The position numbers were made by a program, and so were the translations under genes. Below the pieces are notes generated by a model. That model saw only the letters and a list, made by a program, of their open reading frames with translations, made no database searches and had not been told where the DNA came from. DNA of 64,000 bases from Streptomyces dysideae (GTDB taxonomy: Bacteria; Actinomycetota; Actinomycetes; Streptomycetales; Streptomycetaceae), in assembly GCF_001514305.1 (NCBI RefSeq), contig NZ_KQ949090.1, forward strand, positions 1-64,000, written 5' to 3'. This document shows, piece after piece, positions 50,565-62,001 of the stretch. How positions within the stretch are numbered: position 1 is the first letter of the stretch; each line of letters opens with the position of its first letter.

Positions 50565-51176
50565 ATGAGCCACGAAGCCCCTGTCATAGGAGTCCTGGCC
50601 CTCCAGGGCGACGTACGGGAGCACCTCATCGCCCTGGCCGCGGCCGACGCCGTGGCCAGGCCGGTGCGGCGCCCCGAGGAACTCGCCGAGGTCGACGGCC
50701 TCGTCATCCCCGGCGGCGAGTCCACGACCATCTCCAAGCTGGCCGTCCTCTTCGGCGTCATGGAGCCGCTACGCGCGCGCGTGCAGGGCGGCATGCCCGT
50801 CTACGGCACCTGCGCGGGCATGATCATGCTCGCCGACAAGATCCTCGACCCGCGCTCGGGCCAGGAGACGATCGGCGGCATCGACATGATCGTGCGCCGC
50901 AACGCCTTCGGACGTCAGAACGAGTCCTTCGAGGCGGCGGTCGACATCAAGGGCGTGGACGGCGATCCTGTGGAGGGTGTTTTCATCCGCGCCCCCTGGG
51001 TCGAGTCCGTCGGCGCCGAGACCGAGGTGCTCGCCGAACACGACGGCCACATCGTCGCGGTCCGCCAGGGCAACGCGCTCGCCACGTCGTTCCATCCGGA
51101 ACTGACCGGCGACCACCGCGTGCACTCCCTGTTCGTCGACATGGTGCGCGCCAACCGGACGGCGGAGTCCTTGTAG
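50565..51176 (+). CDS. pdxT: Pyridoxal 5'-phosphate synthase glutaminase PdxT
   Basis: 203 aa, ATG 50565. Class I-like glutaminase feeding ammonia to PdxS. Catalytic Cys83 in YGTCAGMIML; His-Glu pair in ATSFHPELTGDHRVH. GESTTISK loop binds at the PdxS interface. Operon partner of pdxS. Confidence 0.95.
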   Translation: MSHEAPVIGVLALQGDVREHLIALAAADAVARPVRRPEELAEVDGLVIPGGESTTISKLAVLFGVMEPLRARVQGGMPVYGTCAGMIMLADKILDPRSGQETIGGIDMIVRRNAFGRQNESFEAAVDIKGVDGDPVEGVFIRAPWVESVGAETEVLAEHDGHIVAVRQGNALATSFHPELTGDHRVHSLFVDMVRANRTAESL

Positions 51177-51225
51177 GATCTCAGGCGTTCGTTGTAGAGA
51201 TGGGTTACGCGAAGGAGACAGGCAG

Positions 51226-51978
51226 ATGTCCGGCCACTCTAAATGGGCCACGACGAAGCACAAGAAGGCCGTGATCGATGCCAAGCGCGGCAAGCTCTTC
51301 GCGAAGCTGATCAAGAACATCGAGGTCGCGGCGCGCATGGGCGGCGTGGACCTCGACGGCAACCCGACACTCTACGACGCCGTGCAGAAGGCGAAGAAGT
51401 CGTCGGTCCCGAACAAGAACATCGACTCCGCGATCAAGCGCGGTGGCGGCCTCGAGGCCGGTGGCGCCGACTACGAGACGATCATGTACGAGGGCTACGG
51501 CCCGAACGGCGTCGCGGTGCTCATCGAGTGCCTCACCGACAACCGCAACCGCGCCGCCTCCGACGTCCGCGTCGCGATGACCCGCAACGGCGGCTCCATG
51601 GCCGACCCGGGCTCGGTGTCGTACCTCTTCAACCGCAAGGGCGTCGTCATCGTCCCCAAGGGCGAGCTGGCCGAGGACGACGTCCTCACCGCCGTCCTGG
51701 ACGCGGGCGCCGAGGAGGTCAACGACCTGGGCGAGTCCTTCGAGGTGCTCAGCGAGGCCACCGACCTGGTCGCCGTCCGCACGGCCCTGCAGGACGCCGG
51801 GATCGACTACGACTCCGCTGAGGCCAACTTCGTCCCGACCATGCAGGTCGAGCTGGACGAGGAGGGCGCCAAGAAGATCTTCAAGCTGATCGACGCGCTC
51901 GAGGACAGCGACGACGTGCAGAACGTCTTCGCCAACTTCGATGTCAGCGACGAGATCATGGAGAAGGTCGACGCCTAG
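51226..51978 (+). CDS. YebC/PmpR family protein (TACO1-like)
   Basis: 250 aa, ATG 51226 with GAAGGAGA upstream. MSGHSKWATTKHKKAVIDAK opening and GFGPNGVA-like EGYGPNGVAVLIECLTDN are diagnostic. Annotated either as a transcriptional regulator or, from newer work on the family, as a factor helping translation of difficult stretches. Next to ruvC as in most bacteria; a regulatory link to ruvCAB is possible. Confidence 0.93.
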   Translation: MSGHSKWATTKHKKAVIDAKRGKLFAKLIKNIEVAARMGGVDLDGNPTLYDAVQKAKKSSVPNKNIDSAIKRGGGLEAGGADYETIMYEGYGPNGVAVLIECLTDNRNRAASDVRVAMTRNGGSMADPGSVSYLFNRKGVVIVPKGELAEDDVLTAVLDAGAEEVNDLGESFEVLSEATDLVAVRTALQDAGIDYDSAEANFVPTMQVELDEEGAKKIFKLIDALEDSDDVQNVFANFDVSDEIMEKVDA

Positions 51979-52010
51979 CGCTGCCGCGAGTTCGGCGGAC
52001 TCAAGGCTCA

Positions 52011-52042
52011 ACGGGCCGACGGGACACACCCCGTCGGCCCGT
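52011..52042. terminator. Terminator after yebC-type gene
   Basis: Perfect 13-bp stem (52011-52023 with 52030-52042), followed by CGCTTTG. Separates it from ruvC. Confidence 0.75.
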
Positions 52043-52077
52043 CGCTTTGTCAGTGGTACCGGATAGCCTGCACAAAC

Positions 52078-52108
52078 TGGGGGCACCTGCCAGCGGTAGC
52101 TGGGGGAG
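52078..52108. repeat. Palindromic repeat upstream of ruvC
   Basis: Inverse orientation of the CTCCCCCA...GGTGCCCC design seen at 51-88: GGGGGCACCTGCC, then GGTAGCTGGGGGAG. Its last bases (GGGGGAG) lie near the ruvC ribosome site region. Confidence 0.5.
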
Positions 52109-52125
52109 ATCGAAGGGAGCGGCGC

Positions 52126-52701
52126 GTGCGTGTACTGGGGGTGGACCCCGGACTGACCCGGTGCGGTGTCGGTGTCGTCGAGGGCGTTCCCGGACGACCG
52201 TTGACGATGCTCGGCGTCGGTGTCGTACGGACACCCGCGGACGCCGAGTTGGGGCTGCGCCTCGTCGCGATCGAGCAGGGCGTCGAGGCGTGGCTGGACG
52301 AACACCGGCCCGAATTCGTCGCCGTGGAGCGGGTGTTCAGCCAGCACAACGTCCGTACGGTGATGGGCACCGCCCAGGCCGGCGCCGTCGCCATGCTGTG
52401 CGCCGCCCGCCGCGGCATCCCCGTCGCCCTGCACACCCCCAGCGAGGTCAAGGCCGCCGTCACCGGCGGTGGCCGCGCCGACAAGGCACAGGTGGGCGCC
52501 ATGATCACGCGTCTGCTCCGGCTCGACGCACCTCCCAAGCCGGCCGACGCCGCCGACGCCCTCGCGCTCGCCATCTGCCACATCTGGCGCGCCCCCGCCC
52601 AGAGCCGCCTCCAGCAGGCTGTCGCCCAGAACCGGCTGCAGCAGGCCGTCGCCCAGCACGCAGCGAAGACTTCGCACGCATCGAAAGGCCGTACCGCATG
52701 A
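52126..52701 (+). CDS. ruvC: Holliday junction endonuclease RuvC
   Basis: 191 aa, GTG start with GAAGGGAG upstream. Resolves Holliday junctions with RuvAB. RNase-H fold: LGVDPGLTRCGVGVV (Asp7), VAVERVFSQHNVRTVMGTAQA (Glu), and PADAADALALAICH (acidic pair). C-terminal tail is Gln/Ala-rich, usual in Streptomyces. Overlaps ruvA (ATGA). Confidence 0.95.
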   Translation: MRVLGVDPGLTRCGVGVVEGVPGRPLTMLGVGVVRTPADAELGLRLVAIEQGVEAWLDEHRPEFVAVERVFSQHNVRTVMGTAQAGAVAMLCAARRGIPVALHTPSEVKAAVTGGGRADKAQVGAMITRLLRLDAPPKPADAADALALAICHIWRAPAQSRLQQAVAQNRLQQAVAQHAAKTSHASKGRTA

Positions 52702-53303
52702 TCGCCTTCGTCAGCGGCCCGGTCGCCGCCCTCGCCCCCGACTCCGCGGTGGTCGAGGTGGGCGGCATCGGCATCGCCGTCCAGTGCACGCCCAACACGC
52801 TCTCCGGGCTGCGCATGGGCCAGCAGACCAAGCTGGCCACGTCCCTGGTCGTCCGCGAGGACTCGCTGACCCTGTACGGCTTCGCCGACGACGACGAGCG
52901 CCAGACCTTCGAACTGCTCCAGACCGCCAGCGGCGTCGGCCCCCGCCTGGCCCAGGCCATGCTGGCGGTCCATACTCCGGACACGCTGCGCCGGGCCGTC
53001 TCCACCGGCGACGAGAAGGCGCTCACCGCCGTCCCCGGCATCGGCAAGAAGGGCGCCCAGAAGCTGCTCATCGAGCTGAAGGACCGCCTCGGCGAACCCC
53101 TCGGCGCCCCCGCCGTCGGTACGGCCGTCACCAGCGGCTGGCGCGACCAGCTGCACGCCGCCCTGATCGGCCTCGGCTACGCGACCCGCGAGGCCGACGA
53201 GGCCGTCGCCGCGGTGGCTCCCCAGGCCGAGGCCGCCGAGGGCACACCCCAGGTGGGCCACCTGCTGAGAGCGGCCCTGCAGACCCTGAACCGGGCCCGC
53301 TGA
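52698..53303 (+). CDS. ruvA: Holliday junction DNA helicase subunit RuvA
   Basis: 201 aa, ATG overlapping ruvC stop. Tetramer that binds the four-way junction. OB domain 1-64 (MIAFVSGPVAAL, DSLTLYGFADDDERQTFE), HhH domain with TASGVGPRLAQAML and VPGIGKKGAQKLLIEL, and a C-terminal RuvB-contact domain DQLHAALIGLGYATREADEA. Confidence 0.96.
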   Translation: MIAFVSGPVAALAPDSAVVEVGGIGIAVQCTPNTLSGLRMGQQTKLATSLVVREDSLTLYGFADDDERQTFELLQTASGVGPRLAQAMLAVHTPDTLRRAVSTGDEKALTAVPGIGKKGAQKLLIELKDRLGEPLGAPAVGTAVTSGWRDQLHAALIGLGYATREADEAVAAVAPQAEAAEGTPQVGHLLRAALQTLNRAR

Positions 53304-53364
53304 CCCGCCCCAGGCCGAACCCACCGACCCGCCCGCGCCACCAAGAGACCTCGAGGCACACTCC

Positions 53365-54435
<1,071 letters not shown>

Positions 54436-54493
54436 CGGCGCCATGACGGCGAAGGCATTGGCCGGACCAGGAACCCCGGTGCCATGCTGAGCG

Positions 54494-54523
54494 TTGTTCC
54501 ATGCGCGCGGACTCGCTTAGACT
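54494..54523 (+). promoter_or_regulatory. Promoter of the yajC-secD-secF cluster
   Basis: TTGTTC (54494-54499), 18-nt spacer, TAGACT (54518-54523), followed by a small hairpin GCCGCC/GGCGGC at 54531-54550 in the leader, 60 nt before yajC. Confidence 0.6.
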
Positions 54524-54610
54524 CCGCCGATGCCGCCTTTGTAGGCGGCACACATACCCCCAACCATCAGGCCGCTCACCATCGCGGTCGTGTGAAGGAA
54601 GTTCCGACCC

Positions 54611-55105
54611 GTGAGTCTCGTGACCCTCCTCCCGTTCATCGTGCTCATCGGGGCCATGTTCCTGATGACCCGCTCGGCCAAGAAGAAGCAGCAGCAGGCC
54701 GCGCAAATGCGGAACGACATGCAGCCCGGCAGCGGCGTCCGCACCATCGGGGGCATGTACGCGACGGTCAAGGAGGTCAACGAGGACACGGTCCTCCTTG
54801 ACGCCGGCCCGGGCGTGGACCTCCTCTTCGCCAAGAACGCGATCGGTGCCGTCCTCTCCGACGACGAGTACAACCGCATCGTGCACGGCATCGAGCACGA
54901 CCTGAAGTCCGACGTCGTCCCGGACGACGCCTCCTCCCTCACCGAGCCCGACGAGTCCGCCGACGCTGCCGCCGCTTCCGACGAGAAGGCCGTCGACCTC
55001 GGCAAGAAGGACGAGGCCGAGGAGCCCTCCGAGGAGGTCCCGGCCGCCGAGGCGAAGACGGACGACGAGCCGAAGAAGACCGACGGCGACTCCGACGCGA
55101 AGTAG
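54611..55105 (+). CDS. yajC: Preprotein translocase accessory subunit YajC
   Basis: 164 aa, GTG 54611 with GAAGGAAG upstream. One N-terminal membrane helix (LVTLLPFIVLIGAMFLM), then SAKKKQQQAAQMRNDMQPGS and the beta barrel VRTIGGMYATVKEVNEDTVLL. An acidic, Lys/Ala/Glu-rich tail extends it beyond the usual ~110 aa, common in actinobacteria. Partner of SecDF. Confidence 0.9.
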   Translation: MSLVTLLPFIVLIGAMFLMTRSAKKKQQQAAQMRNDMQPGSGVRTIGGMYATVKEVNEDTVLLDAGPGVDLLFAKNAIGAVLSDDEYNRIVHGIEHDLKSDVVPDDASSLTEPDESADAAAASDEKAVDLGKKDEAEEPSEEVPAAEAKTDDEPKKTDGDSDAK

Positions 55106-55238
55106 TCACGTCCCGGGGTGATGCGGGGCACACCCGCGTACCCCGGGACATGCTGATCTCGCACGGGATCCCGACACCATGTCATGGCCGCCCGCCCGCA
55201 GACCCGGCGCGAGGCGGCCCGAGAGGGAGTACGAGAAG

Positions 55239-56972
55239 GTGGCAGCACCTAAGAAGGGCCGGAGCGCGAGCGCCCAGAGCAAGCCATGGCGCTCGCTGGC
55301 CCTCATCCTGATCGCCATCGTGGGACTCACCGCGGGGATGTTCGCCTCCGGTGAGACCACGCCGCGTCTCGGCATCGACCTGGCCGGTGGTACGAGCATC
55401 ACGCTCAAGGCGGTCCCCGAGGCCGGCCAGGAATCCGCGATCAACAAGACCAACATGGACACCGCGGTCGAGATCATGGAACGCCGTGTCAATGGTCTCG
55501 GTGTCTCGGAGTCCGAGGTTCAGACCCAGGGCGACAGCAACATCATCGTCAACATCCCCAAGGGCACGAACTCCAAGGAAGCGCGCGACCAGGTCGGCAC
55601 CACGGCCAAGCTCTACTTCCGCCCGGTGATCGCCACCGAGGTCTCCGGCGCCGCCGTGACGCCCAGCCCGTCGCCGAGTGCCTCCGGCAGCGGCTCGGAC
55701 AAGGCCACCGACAAGGCGACCTCCTCACCGTCCCCCTCCGCCACCCCGTCGGAGACCCCGACCTCGCAGGGCCGTGCGGTCACCGACGCCCTGAAGGCCG
55801 ACGCCACGCCGTCCACCAGCGCCTCCCCGTCCCCGAGCGGCAGCCCCTCCGGCGACGCGGCGACCGGCAAGCTGGAAGCGGAGTACGTCGCCCTCAACTG
55901 CGCCGACGAGAAGGCCCGTGCCCAGGCAGGCAAGGGCGCCAAGCCCGCTGACCCGACCGTGGCCTGCGGCAAGAACGCCCAGGACCAGTGGCAGAAGTAC
56001 ATCCTCGGCCCCGCGGAGGTCGACGGCACCGACGTCGAGAAGGCTCAGGCCGTCATCAACCAGACGACCGGCGCCGGCTGGACCGTCACCATGGAGTTCA
56101 CGAACAAGGGCGCCAAGAAGTTCGCCGACATCACCGGCAAGCTGGCCCAGAACCAGCAGCCGCAGAACCAGTTCGCCATCGTCCTCGACGGCGAGGTCGT
56201 CTCCGACCCGTCCGTCAGCCAGGCGCTGACCGGCGGCAACGCCGAGATCTCCGGCAACTTCAACCAGGAGTCGGCCCAGAGCCTGGCCAACATGCTGTCG
56301 TACGGCGCCCTGCCGCTGACCTTCCGCGAGGACAGCGTCACCACGGTGACCGCCGCGCTCGGCGGTGAGCAGCTCAAGGCCGGTCTGATCGCGGGTGCGA
56401 TCGGTCTCGCCCTGGTCGTCATCTACCTGCTGGTCTACTACCGCGGCCTGGCGCTCATCGCCATCGCCTCGCTGTTGGTCTCCGCGGCCCTCACCTACCT
56501 GCTCATGTCGCTGCTCGGCCCGGCCATCGGCTTCGCGCTGAACCTGCCGGCCGTGTGCGGCGCCATCGTCGCGATCGGCATCACGGCGGACTCGTTCATC
56601 GTGTACTTCGAACGCGTCCGTGACGAGATCCGCGAGGGCCGCACCCTCCGCCCCGCCGTCGAGCGGGCCTGGCCGCGCGCCCGGCGCACCATCCTGGTCT
56701 CCGACTTCGTGTCGTTCCTCGCCGCAGCGGTGCTGTTCGTCGTCACCGTCGGCAAGGTCCAGGGCTTCGCGTTCACGCTCGGCCTGACCACCCTGCTCGA
56801 CGTGGTCGTGGTGTTCCTGTTCACCAAGCCGCTGCTGACGATCCTGGGCCGCAGCAAGTTCTTCGCGAGCGGCCACAGCTGGTCCGGCCTCGATCCCCAG
56901 CGCCTGGGTGCCAAGCCTCCGTTGCGCCGCACTCGCCGTCCCTCCGCCCCCGTCGAGACCAAGGAGGCGTGA
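55239..56972 (+). CDS. secD: Protein translocase subunit SecD
   Basis: 577 aa from GTG 55239 (GAGGGAG upstream; ATG 55179 is in frame but less family-like). Uses proton motive force with SecF to pull exported proteins. First helix ALILIAIVGLTAGMFASG, then LGIDLAGGTSITLKA, a periplasmic P1 region ~60-370, and five C-terminal membrane helices (GLIAGAIGLALVVIYLLVYY and following). A Ser/Pro/Thr-rich insertion of ~90 residues (about 140-230) interrupts the P1 region. Ends 1 bp before secF. Confidence 0.94.
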   Translation: MAAPKKGRSASAQSKPWRSLALILIAIVGLTAGMFASGETTPRLGIDLAGGTSITLKAVPEAGQESAINKTNMDTAVEIMERRVNGLGVSESEVQTQGDSNIIVNIPKGTNSKEARDQVGTTAKLYFRPVIATEVSGAAVTPSPSPSASGSGSDKATDKATSSPSPSATPSETPTSQGRAVTDALKADATPSTSASPSPSGSPSGDAATGKLEAEYVALNCADEKARAQAGKGAKPADPTVACGKNAQDQWQKYILGPAEVDGTDVEKAQAVINQTTGAGWTVTMEFTNKGAKKFADITGKLAQNQQPQNQFAIVLDGEVVSDPSVSQALTGGNAEISGNFNQESAQSLANMLSYGALPLTFREDSVTTVTAALGGEQLKAGLIAGAIGLALVVIYLLVYYRGLALIAIASLLVSAALTYLLMSLLGPAIGFALNLPAVCGAIVAIGITADSFIVYFERVRDEIREGRTLRPAVERAWPRARRTILVSDFVSFLAAAVLFVVTVGKVQGFAFTLGLTTLLDVVVVFLFTKPLLTILGRSKFFASGHSWSGLDPQRLGAKPPLRRTRRPSAPVETKEA

Positions 56973-56973
56973 G

Positions 56974-58086
56974 ATGTCGAAGCTCGGCAACCTCGGCGCC
57001 CGACTGCACCGTGGCGAGGTCGGCTACGACTTCGTCGGCAACCGCAAGATCTGGTACGGCATCTCGATCCTGATCACCATCACGGCCATCGTCGGCCTGG
57101 CGGTGCGCGGCCTGAACATGGGCATCGAGTTCCAGGGCGGAGCCGTCTTCACCACCCCGAAGACCAGCGTCTCGGTGTCCCAGGCACAGGAGTACGCGGA
57201 AGAGGCCTCCGGCCACGACGCGATCGTCCAGAAGCTCGGCAACGGCTCCCTGCGCATCCAGGTCTCGGGCATCGAGACCAGCCAGGCCGACCGTGTCTCG
57301 GCACAGCTGGCCGACGATCTGAACGTCGCGGAGAAGGACGTCACCGGTGAGCTGGTCGGCCCCAGCTGGGGTGAGCAGATCGCCAACAAGGCCTGGCAGG
57401 GCCTCGGCATCTTCCTGGTCCTCGTGGTGATCTATCTGGCGATCGCGTTCGAGTGGCGTATGGCGGTCGCCGCGTTCGTCGCCCTGATCCACGACATCAC
57501 CATCACCGTCGGCATCTACGCCCTCGTCGGCTTCGAGGTCACGCCAGGCACGGTGATCGGTCTGCTGACCATCCTCGGTTACTCGCTCTACGACACGGTC
57601 GTCGTCTTCGACAGCCTCAAGGAGCAGACCAAGGACATCACCAAGCAGACCCGCTGGACCTACAGCGACATCGCCAACCGCTCCATCAACAGCACCCTGG
57701 TCCGCTCCATCAACACCACGGTGGTCGCGCTGCTGCCGGTGGCGGGCCTGCTGTTCATCGGTGGCGGTTTCCTCGGCGCGGGCATGCTCAACGACATCTC
57801 GCTGTCGCTGTTCGTCGGCCTCGCGGCCGGTGCGTACTCCTCGATCTTCATCGCCACACCGCTGGTCGCCGACCTCAAGGAGGCCGAGCCGCAGATGAAG
57901 GCGCTGAGGAAGCGGGTGCTCGCCAAGCGGGCGCAGGCCGCGACGAAGGGCGAGGCCCTGGACGCCCCGGTCACCGACGAGCCGCTCGACGACGAGCCGG
58001 AGGACGCAGCCGCGGTCGTCGGCCCGCGCAGCCAGCCCGCGTCCCGCGGTCGGGGCCGTGGCCGACCGTCGGGGAAGCGCCGATGA
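56974..58086 (+). CDS. secF: Protein translocase subunit SecF
   Basis: 370 aa, ATG 56974. Six membrane helices; signature LNMGIEFQGGAVFTTPKT, then VLVVIYLAIAFEWRMAVAAF, TILGYSLYDTVVVFDSLKE and SINTTVVALLPVAGLLFIGG. C-terminal tail is basic and Pro/Arg-rich (~330-370). Coupled to apt by a 4-bp overlap. Confidence 0.95.
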   Translation: MSKLGNLGARLHRGEVGYDFVGNRKIWYGISILITITAIVGLAVRGLNMGIEFQGGAVFTTPKTSVSVSQAQEYAEEASGHDAIVQKLGNGSLRIQVSGIETSQADRVSAQLADDLNVAEKDVTGELVGPSWGEQIANKAWQGLGIFLVLVVIYLAIAFEWRMAVAAFVALIHDITITVGIYALVGFEVTPGTVIGLLTILGYSLYDTVVVFDSLKEQTKDITKQTRWTYSDIANRSINSTLVRSINTTVVALLPVAGLLFIGGGFLGAGMLNDISLSLFVGLAAGAYSSIFIATPLVADLKEAEPQMKALRKRVLAKRAQAATKGEALDAPVTDEPLDDEPEDAAAVVGPRSQPASRGRGRGRPSGKRR

Positions 58087-58631
58087 CCGAGCTCACAGAC
58101 ATCACGACACTGCTGCTCAGCCGTATCCGTGACGTAGCCGACTACCCGGAGCCGGGAGTGATGTTCAAGGACATCACCCCGCTCCTGGCGGACCCGGCGG
58201 CGTTCACGGCGCTGACCGACGCGCTGGCCGAGATCGCCGGCGGCACCGGCGCCACGAAGATCGTCGGCCTGGAGGCCCGCGGCTTCATCCTCGGCGCCCC
58301 GGTCGCCGTCCGCGCAGGCGTCGGCTTCATCCCCGTACGCAAGGCGGGCAAGCTCCCCGGAGCCACCCTCAGCCAGGCGTACGACCTGGAGTACGGCTCG
58401 GCGGAGATCGAGGTCCACGCCGAGGACCTGACAGCCGGCGACCGCGTCCTGGTCATCGACGACGTCCTCGCCACCGGCGGCACGGCGGAGGCCTCCCTCC
58501 AGCTGATCCGCAGGGCGGGCGCCGAGGTCGCGGGCCTCGCCGTCCTCATGGAGCTCGGCTTCCTCGGCGGCCGGGCCCGCCTGGAACCGTCCCTGGCCGG
58601 GGCCCCGCTGGAGTCCCTGCTCACCATCTGA
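58083..58631 (+). CDS. apt: Adenine phosphoribosyltransferase
   Basis: 182 aa, ATG overlapping the secF stop. Salvages adenine to AMP with PRPP. Type I PRTase: GLEARGFILGAPVAVRAGVGF, flexible loop PVRKAGKLPGATLSQAYDLE, and PRPP motif VLVIDDVLATGGTAEA. The secDF-apt-relA order is standard in actinobacteria. Followed by a strong terminator. Confidence 0.95.
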   Translation: MTELTDITTLLLSRIRDVADYPEPGVMFKDITPLLADPAAFTALTDALAEIAGGTGATKIVGLEARGFILGAPVAVRAGVGFIPVRKAGKLPGATLSQAYDLEYGSAEIEVHAEDLTAGDRVLVIDDVLATGGTAEASLQLIRRAGAEVAGLAVLMELGFLGGRARLEPSLAGAPLESLLTI

Positions 58632-58643
58632 ACGACCCGCTCC

Positions 58644-58678
58644 CATGCCGCGCGCCTCTCCACGAGGCGCGCGGCATG
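58644..58678 (+). terminator. Terminator after apt
   Basis: Perfect 15-bp stem (58644-58658 with 58664-58678), 5-nt loop, 12 nt after the apt stop. It overlaps the first codon of the small ORF at 58676. Confidence 0.8.
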
Positions 58679-59206
58679 CGTGTGTCCGGGCGGGACTTAC
58701 GGTGGCTGCGCGTGACGTGGCACGAGGTGTGGAGGTATACGGCGACCACGTACGCGGGGCGAGAGAGAGCCGAACGTCGCCGTGCACGCCCGTACGGGCT
58801 GTGGCCCCGGAAGAAGCCCCGGCGCAAGGTGCGCGTCCGCTCGCGGGCGGGCGGCGTCCCGTGGCGCGGTGCAGCCATGCGGACCGAGCGGCTCCGCTCG
58901 GCGCGCCGGGGCGACGGGCACGCAGCTGTGCTGACCGGACGCCACCGGCGAGAGGTATGCCAAGGCCCGGTGGGAGTTCGCGGCGTCCCACCGCGGCGTC
59001 GTAGCCCCCGTGGACCGCGCGGCTTCGCTCGGAGCCGCGCCGAAGGCCTGGTCGGCGTACCTCGCAGGCATCAGCGCCGCGACCCGGCGGGAAGCCGACC
59101 ACGCCGCCTCACTGATCGGCGGAATCATGAATTCCGCACCTGCACCACCTCGCGGGACGCCACCACGCCGTCCCCCTGCCCCGCACACCGAAGGCAAACC
59201 ACGTGA
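58676..59206 (+). CDS. Uncertain small ORF running into TIR element B
   Basis: Frame open from ATG 58676 (or GTG 58682). The first ~55 residues are Trp/Arg-rich and codon-typical (LRWLRVTWHEVWRYTATTYA, PYGLWPRKKPRRKVRVRS). After that the frame enters element B and becomes low-quality. This may be a real small basic protein whose 3' part was replaced by the element. The start inside the apt terminator weakens the case. Confidence 0.3.
   Translation: MRVSGRDLRWLRVTWHEVWRYTATTYAGRERAERRRARPYGLWPRKKPRRKVRVRSRAGGVPWRGAAMRTERLRSARRGDGHAAVLTGRHRREVCQGPVGVRGVPPRRRSPRGPRGFARSRAEGLVGVPRRHQRRDPAGSRPRRLTDRRNHEFRTCTTSRDATTPSPCPAHRRQTT
58849..59164. mobile_element. TIR element, copy B (~316 bp)
   Basis: Left end GGCGGCGTCCCGTGGCGCGG at 58850, right end CCTGCACCACCTCGCGGGAC...CCACC to 59164, mutually inverted. 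Shares ends and inner motifs with copy A at 16479-16684 but is ~110 bp longer. The extra part contains a codon-typical open frame (58935 onward). Lies between apt and relA. No transposase seen. Confidence 0.6.
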
Positions 59207-59366
59207 CAGGCCTGCGAAAGCTGCGCGCCACCCCCAGGACACCGCCACGACAGCCCGGAGGAATCCCGACGGCAGCCCCTCGCGTTTCTCCGGTAGACGG
59301 CCCTCACATCGGCCTGAAGGCGATCCTGGGGCGCAGGATCGCTACCATGGGATCTCCGGAGCCTGA
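58935..59366 (+). pseudogene. ORF remnant inside element B
   Basis: Open frame directly after a TGA (58932-58934) with no start for its first part. It reads PDATGERYAKARWEFAASHR, then APKAWSAYLAGISAATRREA and DHAASLIGGIMNSA. The high third-position G/C and ordinary composition of the first ~75 codons look like true coding sequence. GTG 59010 is the only internal start. No family recognised; probably the decayed cargo or transposon-linked gene of element B. Confidence 0.35.
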
Positions 59367-59399
59367 CCGGGGGACCCGGATCGCGCACGAGGAGCCCTC
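59167..59399 (+). promoter_or_regulatory. relA leader region
   Basis: Contains a perfect inverted repeat GCGATCCTG/CAGGATCGC (59320-59342) followed at once by TACCAT (59343-59348), a possible -10 box. The start codon lies 51 nt further on. The palindrome is placed where a regulator could act. Confidence 0.4.
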
Positions 59400-61943
<2,544 letters not shown>

Positions 61944-61955
61944 GCACACACATGA

Positions 61956-61985
61956 CAGAGGGGGCGCCCGAGGGCGCCCCCTCTG
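61956..61985. terminator. Bidirectional terminator, relA / DUF349 gene
   Basis: 13-14-bp perfect stem CAGAGGGGGCGCCC and its complement, between the convergent relA and DUF349 genes. Confidence 0.8.
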
Positions 61986-62001
61986 TGTGTCCGCAGCAGC
62001 G

